From contig NZ_OZ253573.1 of the NCBI RefSeq assembly GCF_965262965.1, forward strand, positions 682,001-746,000: a stretch of DNA of 64,000 nt, read 5' to 3'. This DNA comes from Poriferisodalis sp965262965 (GTDB lineage Bacteria; Actinomycetota; Acidimicrobiia; Acidimicrobiales; Poriferisodalaceae). This document shows positions 53,891 to 63,516 of this stretch, one piece after another. The notes under the pieces are model-generated. The model worked only from the letters and a program-made list of their open reading frames with translations. It did no database searches and had not been told where the DNA came from. Within the stretch, counting starts at the first letter, position 1, and each line of letters opens with the position of its first letter. Made by a program: the position numbers and the translations under genes.

Positions 53891-56800
53891 ATGAGTGATT
53901 TCCAAGAGCACCTCGCAGGACCTGGGGAGTTCGAAACGCGGCACATCGGTCTGCGGCCCGATGACACCAGCGCCATGCTCAAGCGTCTCGGGTTCAGCTC
54001 GCTCGAAGAACTCGTCGATGCCGCGGTCCCTGCCGAGATCCGGCTGGACGAGCCGCTCGAGCTCGCCGGCCTGCAACGGCCGATGAGCGAGACCGAGGCA
54101 CTTGCGGCAATCAAGCAGCTGGCCGAAGCCAACACGCCGGCGCGCTCGCTCATCGGGCTCGGCTACTACGGCACGCTCACCCCAGCGGTCATCCGGCGGG
54201 GCGTACTCGAGGATCCGTCGTGGTACACCGCGTACACGCCGTACCAGCCCGAGATCTCCCAAGGCCGGCTCGAGGCATTGCTGAACTACCAGACGATGAT
54301 CTGCGACCTGATGGGCATGGAGATCGCGAACTCGTCGCTGCTGTGTGAAGGCACCGCCGCCGCTGAGGCGATGGCTATGGCGCGTCGGATAACGCGCAGC
54401 GGACCCGATCGCTTCTTCGTCGACGCCGATTGCCACCCGCAGGTGATTGATGTGGTTGCGAAGCGCGCCGTGCCCCTCGGGATCGACATCTGCATCGGAG
54501 ATCCCGGCACCGACCTTCAACCAACGGAGGTCTACGGAGCACTGCTGTCCTATCCCGGCACCAGCGGTGCCGTCCGCAACCTTGAACCTGTGATTGAAGC
54601 CCTGCACGGCACGGGGGGCATTGCGACGGTCACCGCCGACCTGCTGGCGTGCTGCGCGCTGCGGCCGCCCGGCGAGCAGGGCGCCGACATCGTCGTGGGC
54701 AGCTCGCAGCGATTCGGCGTTCCGCTGGGATTCGGCGGACCGCACGCGGCATTCCTTGCGACCAGCGAGAAGCATCGGCGCTCCATGCCCGGGAGGCTCG
54801 TCGGCGTCTCGCGCGATGCCGCCGGCCGGCCCGCGTACCGGCTGGCGCTGCAGACCCGTGAGCAGCACATCCGGCGTGAGAAGGCCACCAGCAACATCTG
54901 CACCGCACAGGTGCTGCTTGCCGTCATGGCGTCGATGTACGCCGTCTGGCATGGCCCCGAAGGTCTTGTCGCTATCGCAGAGCGGGTACACGGGTTGACT
55001 GCCGGGCTCGCTGCGGGCCTTCGCAGCAGCGGCCTGCACGTGCGCACCACATCGTTCTTCGACACGCTGACCGTGGAAGTCCCCGGCGGAGCCGACCGGG
55101 TGCTGGCCGCCGCCGCGGACACGGGCATCAACCTTCGGCGCGTCGACGACGACACGGTGGGCGTGTCGCTCGACGAGACCTGCGACGACGCGACGGTGGT
55201 TGACGTGCTCACAGCGTTCGGCGTTGCTGGGGCGACCGAAGCCCGCTGCGGTGCGTTCGTCGCTGCACCAGCAGCGACGGCTCCCTCGGGCATTGCATCG
55301 GAGCTCAAGCGCACGACCGAGTTCCTCACACACCCCACATTCGGCGCGTACCGCTCCGAAACCGAGATGATGCGCTACCTGCGGCGTCTGGCCTCCTACG
55401 ACGTAGCCCTCGATCGTTCGATGATCCCACTGGGCAGCTGCACCATGAAGCTGAACGCCGCGGCCGAAATGACCCCGGTTACCTGGCCGGAGTTCGCGGA
55501 GATCCACCCGTTTGCGCCGGCAGACCAGTCGGCGGGTTACCGACGGCTCATCGCCGACCTCGAAGCGTGGCTTGCTGAGATCACCGGCTATGACGCCGTG
55601 TCGCTGCAACCCAACGCAGGCTCGCAGGGCGAGCTGGCTGGTCTGCTGGCAATCCGCCGCTACCACGACGACCGGGGCGATGCGCACCGGACCGTGTGCC
55701 TCATTCCCTCATCCGCGCACGGCACGAACGCTGCCTCGGCGGTGATGGCAGGCATGCGGGTGGTCGTAGTGGGCTGCACCGACGACGGCGACGTGGATCT
55801 CGAAGACCTCGACGCCAAGATTGTCGAGCACGGCGAGCAGCTGGCAGCCTTCATGGTCACCTACCCGTCCACGCACGGCGTGTACGAGGACGGCATCCGG
55901 CAGGTTTGCCTCAAGGTGCACGAAGCGGGTGGGCAGGTGTATGTCGACGGCGCCAACCTCAACGCGCTCGTCGGCTTGGCGGCACCCGGCGCGTTCGGTG
56001 CCGACGTCAGCCACCTGAACCTGCACAAGACGTTCTGCATTCCTCACGGCGGCGGGGGTCCAGGCATCGGTCCGGTCGCGGCCCGGCTGCACTTGGCGAA
56101 GTACCTGCCGAATCATCCCTTGGAGCCAGCTGCCGGCCCTGACACCGGTCTTGGTGCGATCTCGTCTGCCCCGTGGGGATCGGCGGGCATCCTGCCGATC
56201 CCTTGGATGTACATCGCGATGATGGGAGTCGAGGGACTGACCCGAGCCACTCAGACGGCGATCCTGTCTGCCAACTACTTGGCGTCCCGCCTTGGCGAGC
56301 ACTTCCCGATCCTGTACCAAGGCCGCTACGGCCTGGTCGCCCATGAGTGCATCGTGGACCTGCGGCCGTTCTCGGAGTGGGCGAGCGTCGATGACGTAGC
56401 CAAGCGGCTCATCGATTTCGGCTTCCACGCCCCGACCATGTCGTTCCCGGTCGCCGGGACGCTCATGATCGAACCGACCGAGAGCGAGTCGCTGGCGGAG
56501 ATCGACCGGTTCTGCGACGCCATGGCGACGATCCGGGCCGAGATTGACAAGATCGCCTCGGGCGAATGGCCAGCCGACGACAACCCGCTCGCGAATGCGC
56601 CGCACACGGCAATCGATGTGCTGGCCGACGAATGGGACCATCCGTATTCCCGCACCGAGGCGGTCTATCCGGCGGGCACCAACGTGGCATCGCTGGTCGC
56701 AGACAAGTACTGGCCACCGGTCAGCCGTGTCGACGGCGCCTACGGGGACCGCAACCTCATGTGCGCCTGCCCCGACCCTCGCGCCTTCGAGACCGACTAG
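53891..56800 (+). CDS. gcvP: Glycine dehydrogenase (decarboxylating), single-chain P protein
   Basis: 969 residues, the fused two-half type. ETRHIGLRPDDTSAMLKRLG opens it; SLLCEGTAAAEAMAMARR and LGFGGPHAAFLATSEKHRRS are N-half motifs; GSCTMKLNAAAEMTPVTWPE and the PLP-lysine motif VSHLNLHKTFCIPHGGG follow in the C half. It decarboxylates glycine and loads the aminomethyl group on the H protein. The final TAG (56798-56800) is shared with the IS630 copy: T and A are the target duplication and the G is the first base of the element. The chain ends normally, so the insertion did not truncate it. Confidence 0.96.
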   Translation: MSDFQEHLAGPGEFETRHIGLRPDDTSAMLKRLGFSSLEELVDAAVPAEIRLDEPLELAGLQRPMSETEALAAIKQLAEANTPARSLIGLGYYGTLTPAVIRRGVLEDPSWYTAYTPYQPEISQGRLEALLNYQTMICDLMGMEIANSSLLCEGTAAAEAMAMARRITRSGPDRFFVDADCHPQVIDVVAKRAVPLGIDICIGDPGTDLQPTEVYGALLSYPGTSGAVRNLEPVIEALHGTGGIATVTADLLACCALRPPGEQGADIVVGSSQRFGVPLGFGGPHAAFLATSEKHRRSMPGRLVGVSRDAAGRPAYRLALQTREQHIRREKATSNICTAQVLLAVMASMYAVWHGPEGLVAIAERVHGLTAGLAAGLRSSGLHVRTTSFFDTLTVEVPGGADRVLAAAADTGINLRRVDDDTVGVSLDETCDDATVVDVLTAFGVAGATEARCGAFVAAPAATAPSGIASELKRTTEFLTHPTFGAYRSETEMMRYLRRLASYDVALDRSMIPLGSCTMKLNAAAEMTPVTWPEFAEIHPFAPADQSAGYRRLIADLEAWLAEITGYDAVSLQPNAGSQGELAGLLAIRRYHDDRGDAHRTVCLIPSSAHGTNAASAVMAGMRVVVVGCTDDGDVDLEDLDAKIVEHGEQLAAFMVTYPSTHGVYEDGIRQVCLKVHEAGGQVYVDGANLNALVGLAAPGAFGADVSHLNLHKTFCIPHGGGGPGIGPVAARLHLAKYLPNHPLEPAAGPDTGLGAISSAPWGSAGILPIPWMYIAMMGVEGLTRATQTAILSANYLASRLGEHFPILYQGRYGLVAHECIVDLRPFSEWASVDDVAKRLIDFGFHAPTMSFPVAGTLMIEPTESESLAEIDRFCDAMATIRAEIDKIASGEWPADDNPLANAPHTAIDVLADEWDHPYSRTEAVYPAGTNVASLVADKYWPPVSRVDGAYGDRNLMCACPDPRAFETD

Positions 56801-57712
56801 TGCTGTGTCCGTAAACGTTCGTCGGGTTGGTGTCGGCGTGGTGGGGTGTGGTTTGTGGTTTGGTCGGGGGTATGAGTGAGTGTGTTCGGGTCTGTCGGTT
56901 GGCCCGTGAACAAGGCCGGGCGTTGCGGCGGTTCGTGCGTCGCGGTGCCGGCAAGTCGTCGGGGTCTTATGTGCGGTGGCGGTGTGGGGTGGTGGTCCTT
57001 GCGTCGGCGGGCGGGAACTCGGTGGCGGTGGTCGCGCAGTTGGCGGCGGCGTCGCCTGATCGGGTGCGCGAGATGGTCCACAGGTTCGACGAGTCGGGGA
57101 TGGCGTTGTTGGACCCTTTGTGGGCGGGTGGCTGTCCCCGCCGTATCACGACTGGCGATGATGCGTTCATCGTGGAGACGGCCCGCACCCGCCCAAAGAA
57201 GCTGGGCCAGCCGTTCACGCGGTGCAGCGTCCGCAAGCTGGCGGCGTGTCTGGCGGACAACCCGACCCGGGTGGTGCGCGTCGGTCGGCAGCGGTTGCAC
57301 GGGATCCTCTCCGAACCATCCGCGCCCGGCGCCCTGACGGCGGCTGGGTCTATGTGATCCTGGACGACCTGTCCGCCCACAACCGCACCGACATCGCCAG
57401 ATGGGCCAAGCGCAACAACGTCGAGCTGTGCTTCACACCGACCTACAGCTCATGGGCGAACCCCATCGAAGCGCACTTCGGGCCGCTGCGCGAGTTCGTG
57501 CTCAACAACTCCGACCACCCCGACCACACCGTGCTCACCCGCGCGCTGCACGCCTGCCTGCGCTGGCGCAACGCCAACAAACGCTCACCCGAACTGCTCG
57601 CAGCCCAACGACGCGAACGAGCCAGAACCCGCGCCGAAAAACAACACCGCTGGGGCAGACCCACCAAAGCAGCCGCATGACCAAAGCGCGCAAACGTTTA
57701 CGGACACAGCAC
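56800..57712 (+). mobile_element. IS630-family element, internally deleted copy
   Basis: The same terminal repeats as the 33409 element except for one base (GTGCTGTGTCCGTAAACG and its complement at 57695-57712), with TA on both sides (56798-56799, 57713-57714). It is 913 bases long, 322 shorter than the full copy, by a single internal deletion in the transposase gene. The target was again CTAG. Because both ends are intact it could be mobilised by the full-length transposase in trans, i.e. it is MITE-like. Confidence 0.88.
56872..57680 (+). pseudogene. IS630 transposase, internally deleted
   Basis: From the ATG at 56872 (MSECVRVCRLAREQGRAL) it reads the HTH region and stops following its sister at RQRLHGILSEP; it rejoins in another frame at LRTIRARRPDGGWVYVILDD and goes on to SSWANPIEAHFGPLREFVL. 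The first catalytic Asp region is lost and the frame is broken, since 322 is not a multiple of three. Many substitutions relative to the 33.5 kb copy (several Arg-to-Cys changes) show it is older. Confidence 0.85.
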
Positions 57713-57763
57713 TAGCGACGCGCCTCATGTGTCTTTGTCCGCAATAGTCGTGGCGCTTGCGGC

Positions 57764-58105
57764 TCAATTCGTAGCGGCGGCGGCGGCCTGAGCGCTGCGG
57801 GCGCGTGCAGCGGCGCGGCGTCGGCGGCGAATGATTCGTACGCGTTCTGCGGCCGTCTGTCCACCCCAGACGCCCTCCTTCTCCCGCACCGTGATCGCGT
57901 ACTCCAGGCAATCGCCCGACACAGCGCACGCCGCGCAGACCGACTTTGCCTCGAAAGCCGCTTCGTCATCCTCAGACGGATAGAAGATGGCCGCCTCGAG
58001 ACCCTTGCAGGCGGCATGCCGCTGCCAGTCGAGGAGGCTGCCGACAAGATCGACGTGAGGAGCCGCCACGCCGCGCAACGGTGTTGGTGCAGTGATGATT
58101 GGCAT
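57764..58105 (-). CDS. WhiB-family iron-sulfur regulator
   Basis: 113 residues with the four cluster cysteines: C33 in RHAACKG, then C57, C60 and C66 in SVCAACAVSGDCLEYA. The beta-turn motif GVWGGQTAAERV follows and the C-terminus is Arg/Ala-rich, the DNA-binding part. WhiB proteins are found only in actinobacteria and their phages, which is the best single clue to the host. Starts at the ATG at 58105. The 210 bases upstream to the next gene, divergent, should hold the promoters; no other gene is seen there. Confidence 0.93.
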   Translation of the reverse strand: MPIITAPTPLRGVAAPHVDLVGSLLDWQRHAACKGLEAAIFYPSEDDEAAFEAKSVCAACAVSGDCLEYAITVREKEGVWGGQTAAERVRIIRRRRRAAARARSAQAAAAATN

Positions 58106-58315
58106 CTCCGCGCAATCTTGCGCATGTCGCCCGCGTTGTCAAGACCTTATTGAGCGTTCAGCAAATATGCCGAACATTCGTTTGTCACCCGAACAACTCA
58201 TGACGATTGATCGGCGGCAGTGGCGGATCTGGGGCTGTCGCAGTGTCACATCATCGGCCAAACTCGCACAATGGCCGAGAAAATCGCTCTGTCATGCGCT
58301 CGGGACGGTTGACAG

Positions 58316-58762
58316 ATGAAGAGTCTCCTGTATGTGTTCGGTCGTTCTGTCGAGCGGAGAGCCATTGTTTCCGGTGCACTCGTGTCACTTGCTGCAGCAG
58401 TCGGAATCGGCGTCGTCGCGGGCAGCCTGATCGACGAGCAGACCAAAGGGGCCTACATCGTCAATGGTCTGCTGTTCGCGGGTCTGATGGCGGGTGGCGC
58501 CATCGCCGCAGCCAAATCGCGACAGAACCCGCTGCTGGCGGCCACATTGACGTCGGGTCCAGTCATGGTTCTGGCGGTCATCGTGCAGCTCATCCGCCGC
58601 TTCGGTGCTGGAGAGGCCGTCGCTCCGTTGGGCCTTCCGCTCGTCATGGCGCTGTCTGTATCGCTCGCGACGCTCGGGGGTCTCGTCGGCATTCGGCTGG
58701 GGCGGCGTCGGCAGTCATTGCTGGATCCAACCGAGCGCCCCGACACCTCGCTCGGCCTTTGA
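58316..58762 (+). CDS. Small membrane protein, 148 aa, unassigned
   Basis: Four hydrophobic segments: VSGALVSLAAAVGIGVVAGS (about 18-37), IVNGLLFAGLMAGGAIAAA (48-66), LLAATLTSGPVMVLAVIVQL (73-92) and LVMALSVSLATLGGLVGIRL (109-128). The last 20 residues are soluble and basic then acidic. The pattern resembles the small actinobacterial four-helix membrane proteins of unknown function. It ends 47 bases before rnpB. Confidence 0.6.
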   Translation: MKSLLYVFGRSVERRAIVSGALVSLAAAVGIGVVAGSLIDEQTKGAYIVNGLLFAGLMAGGAIAAAKSRQNPLLAATLTSGPVMVLAVIVQLIRRFGAGEAVAPLGLPLVMALSVSLATLGGLVGIRLGRRRQSLLDPTERPDTSLGL

Positions 58763-58809
58763 GGACAACTGAGTACTGCCAGCGTGGACTCGGCAGTACC
58801 CTCAGGGAC

Positions 58810-59180
<371 letters not shown>

Positions 59181-59244
59181 ACCGCAGACATAGGGTTCCG
59201 ATTCGGGGCGCCCAAGCTCAGATGCCCAGGCTCAGGCACCTATG

Positions 59245-59844
59245 TCAAACGCTGCCGAGATGCGAGACATCGTTGAACGCGCTCAACATCACTCGCTCGC
59301 CTCGGACCTCGATCTTGGTGATCTGAGCCTGGGCGACGTGCAGGTGCCAGGAGATCTCATCGTCGACATCGAGCACCCATCGCACCGCAGCCTTGATGGG
59401 CGACACATGCGTGAACACGGCGATGTTCATCTCCGAAGCCTCGGCTGCGGCCGCTTCACAGGCCTGCGCGACCCGGATGTTCAGCTCGGCCAACGACTCT
59501 CCGCCCGGCGGCGCGAAGCTTGCATCACTTCGCCAATGACGCCACGCCTCGGCGCCGACCTCCGAGATCGGCCTCGCCTCCCACTCGCCGTAGTCGAGCT
59601 CTGACCATCGCTCGTCGATCATCACCTCGATACCCACAAGCTCGGCTGACGCGGCGGCCGTTTGCATCGCGCGCGGCAGCGGCGAGGAGATGATGCGGTC
59701 GAGGCCGCCGTCCAACTGCGCAAGTGCTGCGGCGATGTCCGCTGCCTGCCGCTCCCCGACCTCGTCGAGCCGGTTGTCACTGCGTCCCTGCAACAGATGC
59801 GACGCGTTGGCCTGCGTGCGGCCGTGCCGAGCCAGTATCAGCAT
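59245..59844 (-). CDS. Histidine phosphatase (phosphoglycerate mutase-like)
   Basis: 199 residues. The RHG motif is at the start: MLILARHGRTQANASHLLQG. DRIISSPLPRAMQTAAA, WSELDYGEWEARPISEVG and IAVFTHVSPIKAAVRWV give the remaining active-site residues, including the second histidine. It dephosphorylates a small phosphoester; MSMEG-type CobC/GpgP homologues are candidates but the substrate is not shown. The start at 59844 fits the family; a longer frame upstream is another gene in another frame. It overlaps the next gene upstream by seven bases. Confidence 0.87.
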   Translation of the reverse strand: MLILARHGRTQANASHLLQGRSDNRLDEVGERQAADIAAALAQLDGGLDRIISSPLPRAMQTAAASAELVGIEVMIDERWSELDYGEWEARPISEVGAEAWRHWRSDASFAPPGGESLAELNIRVAQACEAAAAEASEMNIAVFTHVSPIKAAVRWVLDVDDEISWHLHVAQAQITKIEVRGERVMLSAFNDVSHLGSV

Positions 59845-60362
59845 CTCGAATTCCCCGGATCTGCACGACGCGGACCGCGATTGACGACCCGGTCGATCCT
59901 TCCCGTTCGCCAGAACTCGGCTCGTGCCGCAGCATCGCGCGCGAGGCCGGACGTTCGCCATATCCACCAGCAGCCAGCAAGTCCCACGAGCTCGAGCACC
60001 GCAATTGCCCACAGCGGTCGTACCAACAGCGGCAGCCCCGTATCGGACGCGCTGCCGGCGAAGGGCCACCACAACAGTGCCGGTTGTGTCCAGGCACCAT
60101 CGAATACTTGATGCCAGAACACCCCGATCGGCACTGCCAGCCATCGGCGCCGCGCATGTCGCCGACCGATCGTGATCGCCATCACGGCGATGAGGATGCA
60201 CACAGGCCCCAACAGCGAATGCACCACGGGTGCGCCCCCGCTGAGGAGATAGACCACGTCCGGCGCGAGTGCGCCTGCAACAACCAGCCGATGATCGATT
60301 GCAGAGTCACCGAAAAACCAGCGCATCGCAAGCAGCGATGTTCCGACAAACCACAGCACCAT
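59838..60362 (-). CDS. Membrane protein, 174 aa, unassigned
   Basis: Mostly hydrophobic with four or five predicted membrane helices (the clearest are LVVAGALAPDVVYLLSGG, LGPVCILIAVMAITIG and VRPLWAIAVLELVGLAGCWW). ALAPDVVYLLSGG plus VFWHQVFDGAW looks like the metal-binding core of the YdjM-type membrane hydrolases, but I would not press that. It lies between the zinc-ribbon protein and the phosphatase in a compact minus-strand cluster with an overlap to the latter. Confidence 0.6.
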   Translation of the reverse strand: MVLWFVGTSLLAMRWFFGDSAIDHRLVVAGALAPDVVYLLSGGAPVVHSLLGPVCILIAVMAITIGRRHARRRWLAVPIGVFWHQVFDGAWTQPALLWWPFAGSASDTGLPLLVRPLWAIAVLELVGLAGCWWIWRTSGLARDAAARAEFWRTGRIDRVVNRGPRRADPGNSRC

Positions 60363-60386
60363 CAGATTGCTCGCAGAAACATCGCG

Positions 60387-61160
60387 TCAGCGAACGAGCA
60401 GGGCACCGCACTGCGGGCAGTCGACAACTTCGTCTCTGTCGAGACGGGAGATACGGTCGCGGTCCACGGCCGGGATCTCCAGATGGCATGCGCTGCAGGT
60501 CAGCCCGACCAGCCGACCGACCGCCAGCTCTCCCCGGGCTGCGATGCGGCGCTCGTCGTACAGCGCGATCAGTTCTGCGGGGACCGAAGCGACCAGCTCA
60601 GCTCGCGCGCCCAGCACTTCGTCGCGTTCTTCGGCGGCGTGCGATATGGCCTGCGCGATGCGGGTCTCGGTGTCGTCGTGCCGACGGGCTGCATCCTCGG
60701 CGCGCTCGGCGAGCTCTGTGCGGGATTCCGAGAGCGGCTCGATCTGTTCCATCAGCTCCAGGATCACGTCCTCGATCTGGATCTGCCGGCGTTCGAGCGC
60801 CGCTGCCTCTGCCGTGAGGGCTTCCGCTTCCTTCGGTGACGTCAGATGGCTGTCATACAGGCGTTGTGAATTGTGGGAGCGTCGGGCTTCGACGAGCGCA
60901 ACTTCGTCTTCGTGTGCACGCTGCTTGCGCTCCAAGGCGGTTATCTCGGCATCGAGCTCGCGCCCTCTGCGGACCACCGCAGCCATCTCCCGCACGACAT
61001 CATCGAGTATCTGGCGTTCCGGCAGGTGCTCGATGCGGTGCACAATCTGGCTGAGACGTATGTCGAGGTCCTGGATCGAGGCGAGGACCTCGAGCCGGCT
61101 GGCTGAGGCGCCCAGCGGCGTTGTTGCATCGGTCACCGGCTCATGAAGTTCTGGCGTCAT
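60387..61160 (-). CDS. C4-type zinc-ribbon coiled-coil protein, 257 aa
   Basis: A long coiled-coil (from LASIQDLDIRLSQIVHRIEH to about residue 190) followed by a zinc ribbon: VGLTCSACHLEIPAVD, then VVDCPQCGALLVR, four cysteines in CxxC pairs. This is the widespread actinobacterial protein of the Pfam zf-RING_7 type, usually beside the phosphatase and rnpB as here. Its biochemical role is not settled; a nucleic-acid-associated function is assumed. The ATG at 61160 (MTPELHEPVTDA) was chosen because earlier codons are not family-like. Confidence 0.85.
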   Translation of the reverse strand: MTPELHEPVTDATTPLGASASRLEVLASIQDLDIRLSQIVHRIEHLPERQILDDVVREMAAVVRRGRELDAEITALERKQRAHEDEVALVEARRSHNSQRLYDSHLTSPKEAEALTAEAAALERRQIQIEDVILELMEQIEPLSESRTELAERAEDAARRHDDTETRIAQAISHAAEERDEVLGARAELVASVPAELIALYDERRIAARGELAVGRLVGLTCSACHLEIPAVDRDRISRLDRDEVVDCPQCGALLVR

Positions 61161-61194
61161 CGTCGTGCGGGGGACGAGAAAGCGTCGGGTGCCA

Positions 61195-63504
61195 TCAGGC
61201 GTCGTCCTCTTCGGATAAGGCCTCGTCCGGATCGGAGTCAGCTTGTCCCGAAGTATCCCCCACGGGTTCAGGCGCGCGCGCCTCAAGCTCGGCGCGGACC
61301 TCGGTGCAACGGATCCACTCGAAGCGGGACTCCCCGCTGACTGCCGATATCGCAACTTTGCACAGTGCATCCGGCAGCGGTTCGAATTCGTTGTCGGCGG
61401 TCGGTCGCACCATGCTGCACGGCAGGTCAAATTCCAGCGGCGGCTCGTTCGGCGACACGGCGACCCCGATCGAGCAGGTGTCCCCCGACAAGAACAGGTA
61501 CTGCGGTGCACGCGGTGGGGGTGGCTGAGAGGGGAAGTCGCGCAGTTCGGCGCCTCGGAGCGCACGGTGCATGAACGCTGACCAGATGCGGGCGGGCACC
61601 CAGCCGCCGGTGCCGCTCCGTCCCTGGATGTCAGTCATCGGCACCTGCTCATCGGGATGCCCCATCCACACAGCGGTTGCCATGTGCGGTGTGAAGCCCA
61701 CGAACCATGCGTCGTGAAACGATTGCGTCGTGCCGGTCTTGCCGGCTGCAACCTGCCCGCCGGCCAGTTGAGCCCGGGTTCCCGTGCCTGACTCCACGTT
61801 CGCTTGGAGCACCGACGTCACCCAGTCCGCGGTCTGCGGCGATACCACGCGGCGCCCGTGCGGGACGTGTTCGTAGAGCACCTCGCCGAAGTTGTTCTCG
61901 ATCCGAGTGACGTAGTACGGCTCCATGCGCACACCACGATTGGCGAAAGTGCCGTAGCCAACGGCATGCTCGAGCGGCGTGACCTCTTGGGCTCCCAGTG
62001 ATATGGACGGAAACGGTTTGAATCCGTCTTGATCGGTGCGACCGATCAATCGATCTGTCATCCCGACGACCTCGTCAAGGCCGGTGATCAGGCCGAGCCG
62101 CACGAATGCACAGTTGGAGCTCGCCAGCGTCTGATCTTCGATTGTGGCGACTCGGCCAGCACTGTTGGCGAAGTTGGCGACCTTGTAGTCGGGAAGCGGG
62201 GGGTTCGGGAAGGTGCACGGCCCCTGCCCGCTGAGAGTGTCGAACGGGAAGAACGACGCCCGCTCGATGGCCGTTGCGAGAACGTACGTCTTGAACGACG
62301 AACCCGGCTGGCGGCGACCCTGCGTCGCGAGATTGAACTCGGAGTCGCTGAATGCCGGTCCGCCGATGAACGACAGCACTGCCCCCGTGGTGGGATCGAC
62401 GCTGACGATCGACACTTCGAATTCGCCGGTGCCCTCGGGCAGCACCTCGTCGACAGCGGCTCTCATGGACGACTGCAGATCGGGGCGCAACGTCGTCCAG
62501 ACACGCAGGCCGCCGCCGAAGACCTGACTGAAACGAGCCTGATACGTGTCACCGAGTGCCGGGTTTGCCAACAGCGCCCGCCGGACTTCGACCAAGAAGT
62601 AGTCACGGCGAAGCGCGAGATCGGTACGACGCGGCGAGAGATTCCGGCTCGGCAACGGACGTTGTTCAAACGCAGACTGCTGAGCCTCGGTGATGATCCC
62701 TGCGTCGACAGCCTGCTGTAACGACTGGCTGCGTCGCCGGTTCATGGTCTCGATGTTCTGATCGAAGCCGTCAAACAAGCCCGGACTGCGAATGAGGCTC
62801 GCAAGGAAGGCGGTATCACCGACGTCGAGGGCACCCACGTCCTTGCCGAAATACGTCTCCGCAGCGGCCTGCAGACCGTAGGCACCGTTCCCCAGATACA
62901 CCTCGTTCACATAGAACTCGAGGATTTCCTCCTTCGTGAAATCTTCCTCTAAACGGGCAGCGATGACCGCTTCACGAATCTTTCGATTAAAGCTCCGCTC
63001 GCTGCCGACCACGCGCAGTTTGACGATCTGTTGCGTGATCGTGGAGCCTCCCGACGCGATCCCGCCGACAGAGACGTTCGAGACCAGCGCCCGCGCGGTG
63101 GCACGAAAGTCCACACCGTTGTGCAGCCAGAACTTGCTGTCCTCGACTGCGATGATTGTCTCAAGGACATCGTCAGGGACCTCGTCGATCGTGATGATCT
63201 CGCGGTCGACCTCGTTCACCAGGATCCCGATGGGATTGCCCGCCGAGTCGAATACCTGAGTGCGCTGCGCCCCGGGGCGCAGGTCGATGAGGATGTGGTC
63301 CCGATCGCGTTCGACGGCCTCAAGCGTGCCGGCAACGTGCGGAGCCGACGCATGAGCGGCGACCGTTACCAGCGCTGCACAGACGCCGATCATCAACACG
63401 AGCAGAGGCAGTCGGGCGATTCGGCGGGCGAAATCCACAGATAAACTGCAAGGTACCGGTCCGCTCGGGGGCTGCTTGCGCGACGCCTGCTGGCCTCGGG
63501 CCAT
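61195..63504 (-). CDS. Class A penicillin-binding protein (glycosyltransferase + transpeptidase)
   Basis: 769 residues. One membrane anchor lies near residue 35-50 (LARLPLLVLMIGV-like). The glycosyltransferase domain follows with IAVEDSKFWLHNGVDFRA, GGSTITQQIVK and EILEFYVNEVYLGNGAYG. The transpeptidase domain has SxxK in GSSFKTYVLAT, SxN in LASSNCAFVRLG and KTG in VAAGKTGTTQSFHDAW. It polymerises and cross-links peptidoglycan. The C-terminus after the transpeptidase is an acidic tail (SGQADSDPDEALSEEDDA). The start is uncertain: only 12 bases separate it from the divergent thiamine pyrophosphokinase ATG. Confidence 0.92.
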   Translation of the reverse strand: MARGQQASRKQPPSGPVPCSLSVDFARRIARLPLLVLMIGVCAALVTVAAHASAPHVAGTLEAVERDRDHILIDLRPGAQRTQVFDSAGNPIGILVNEVDREIITIDEVPDDVLETIIAVEDSKFWLHNGVDFRATARALVSNVSVGGIASGGSTITQQIVKLRVVGSERSFNRKIREAVIAARLEEDFTKEEILEFYVNEVYLGNGAYGLQAAAETYFGKDVGALDVGDTAFLASLIRSPGLFDGFDQNIETMNRRRSQSLQQAVDAGIITEAQQSAFEQRPLPSRNLSPRRTDLALRRDYFLVEVRRALLANPALGDTYQARFSQVFGGGLRVWTTLRPDLQSSMRAAVDEVLPEGTGEFEVSIVSVDPTTGAVLSFIGGPAFSDSEFNLATQGRRQPGSSFKTYVLATAIERASFFPFDTLSGQGPCTFPNPPLPDYKVANFANSAGRVATIEDQTLASSNCAFVRLGLITGLDEVVGMTDRLIGRTDQDGFKPFPSISLGAQEVTPLEHAVGYGTFANRGVRMEPYYVTRIENNFGEVLYEHVPHGRRVVSPQTADWVTSVLQANVESGTGTRAQLAGGQVAAGKTGTTQSFHDAWFVGFTPHMATAVWMGHPDEQVPMTDIQGRSGTGGWVPARIWSAFMHRALRGAELRDFPSQPPPPRAPQYLFLSGDTCSIGVAVSPNEPPLEFDLPCSMVRPTADNEFEPLPDALCKVAISAVSGESRFEWIRCTEVRAELEARAPEPVGDTSGQADSDPDEALSEEDDA

Positions 63505-63516
63505 CACACTGGTGCC

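Noticed and set aside
53705..55687. A 660-codon open frame on the minus strand opposite gcvP
   Set aside because: It is the mirror of a GC-rich coding strand; the translation is rich in Arg, His and Gly with no family motif, and gcvP on the other strand is certain.
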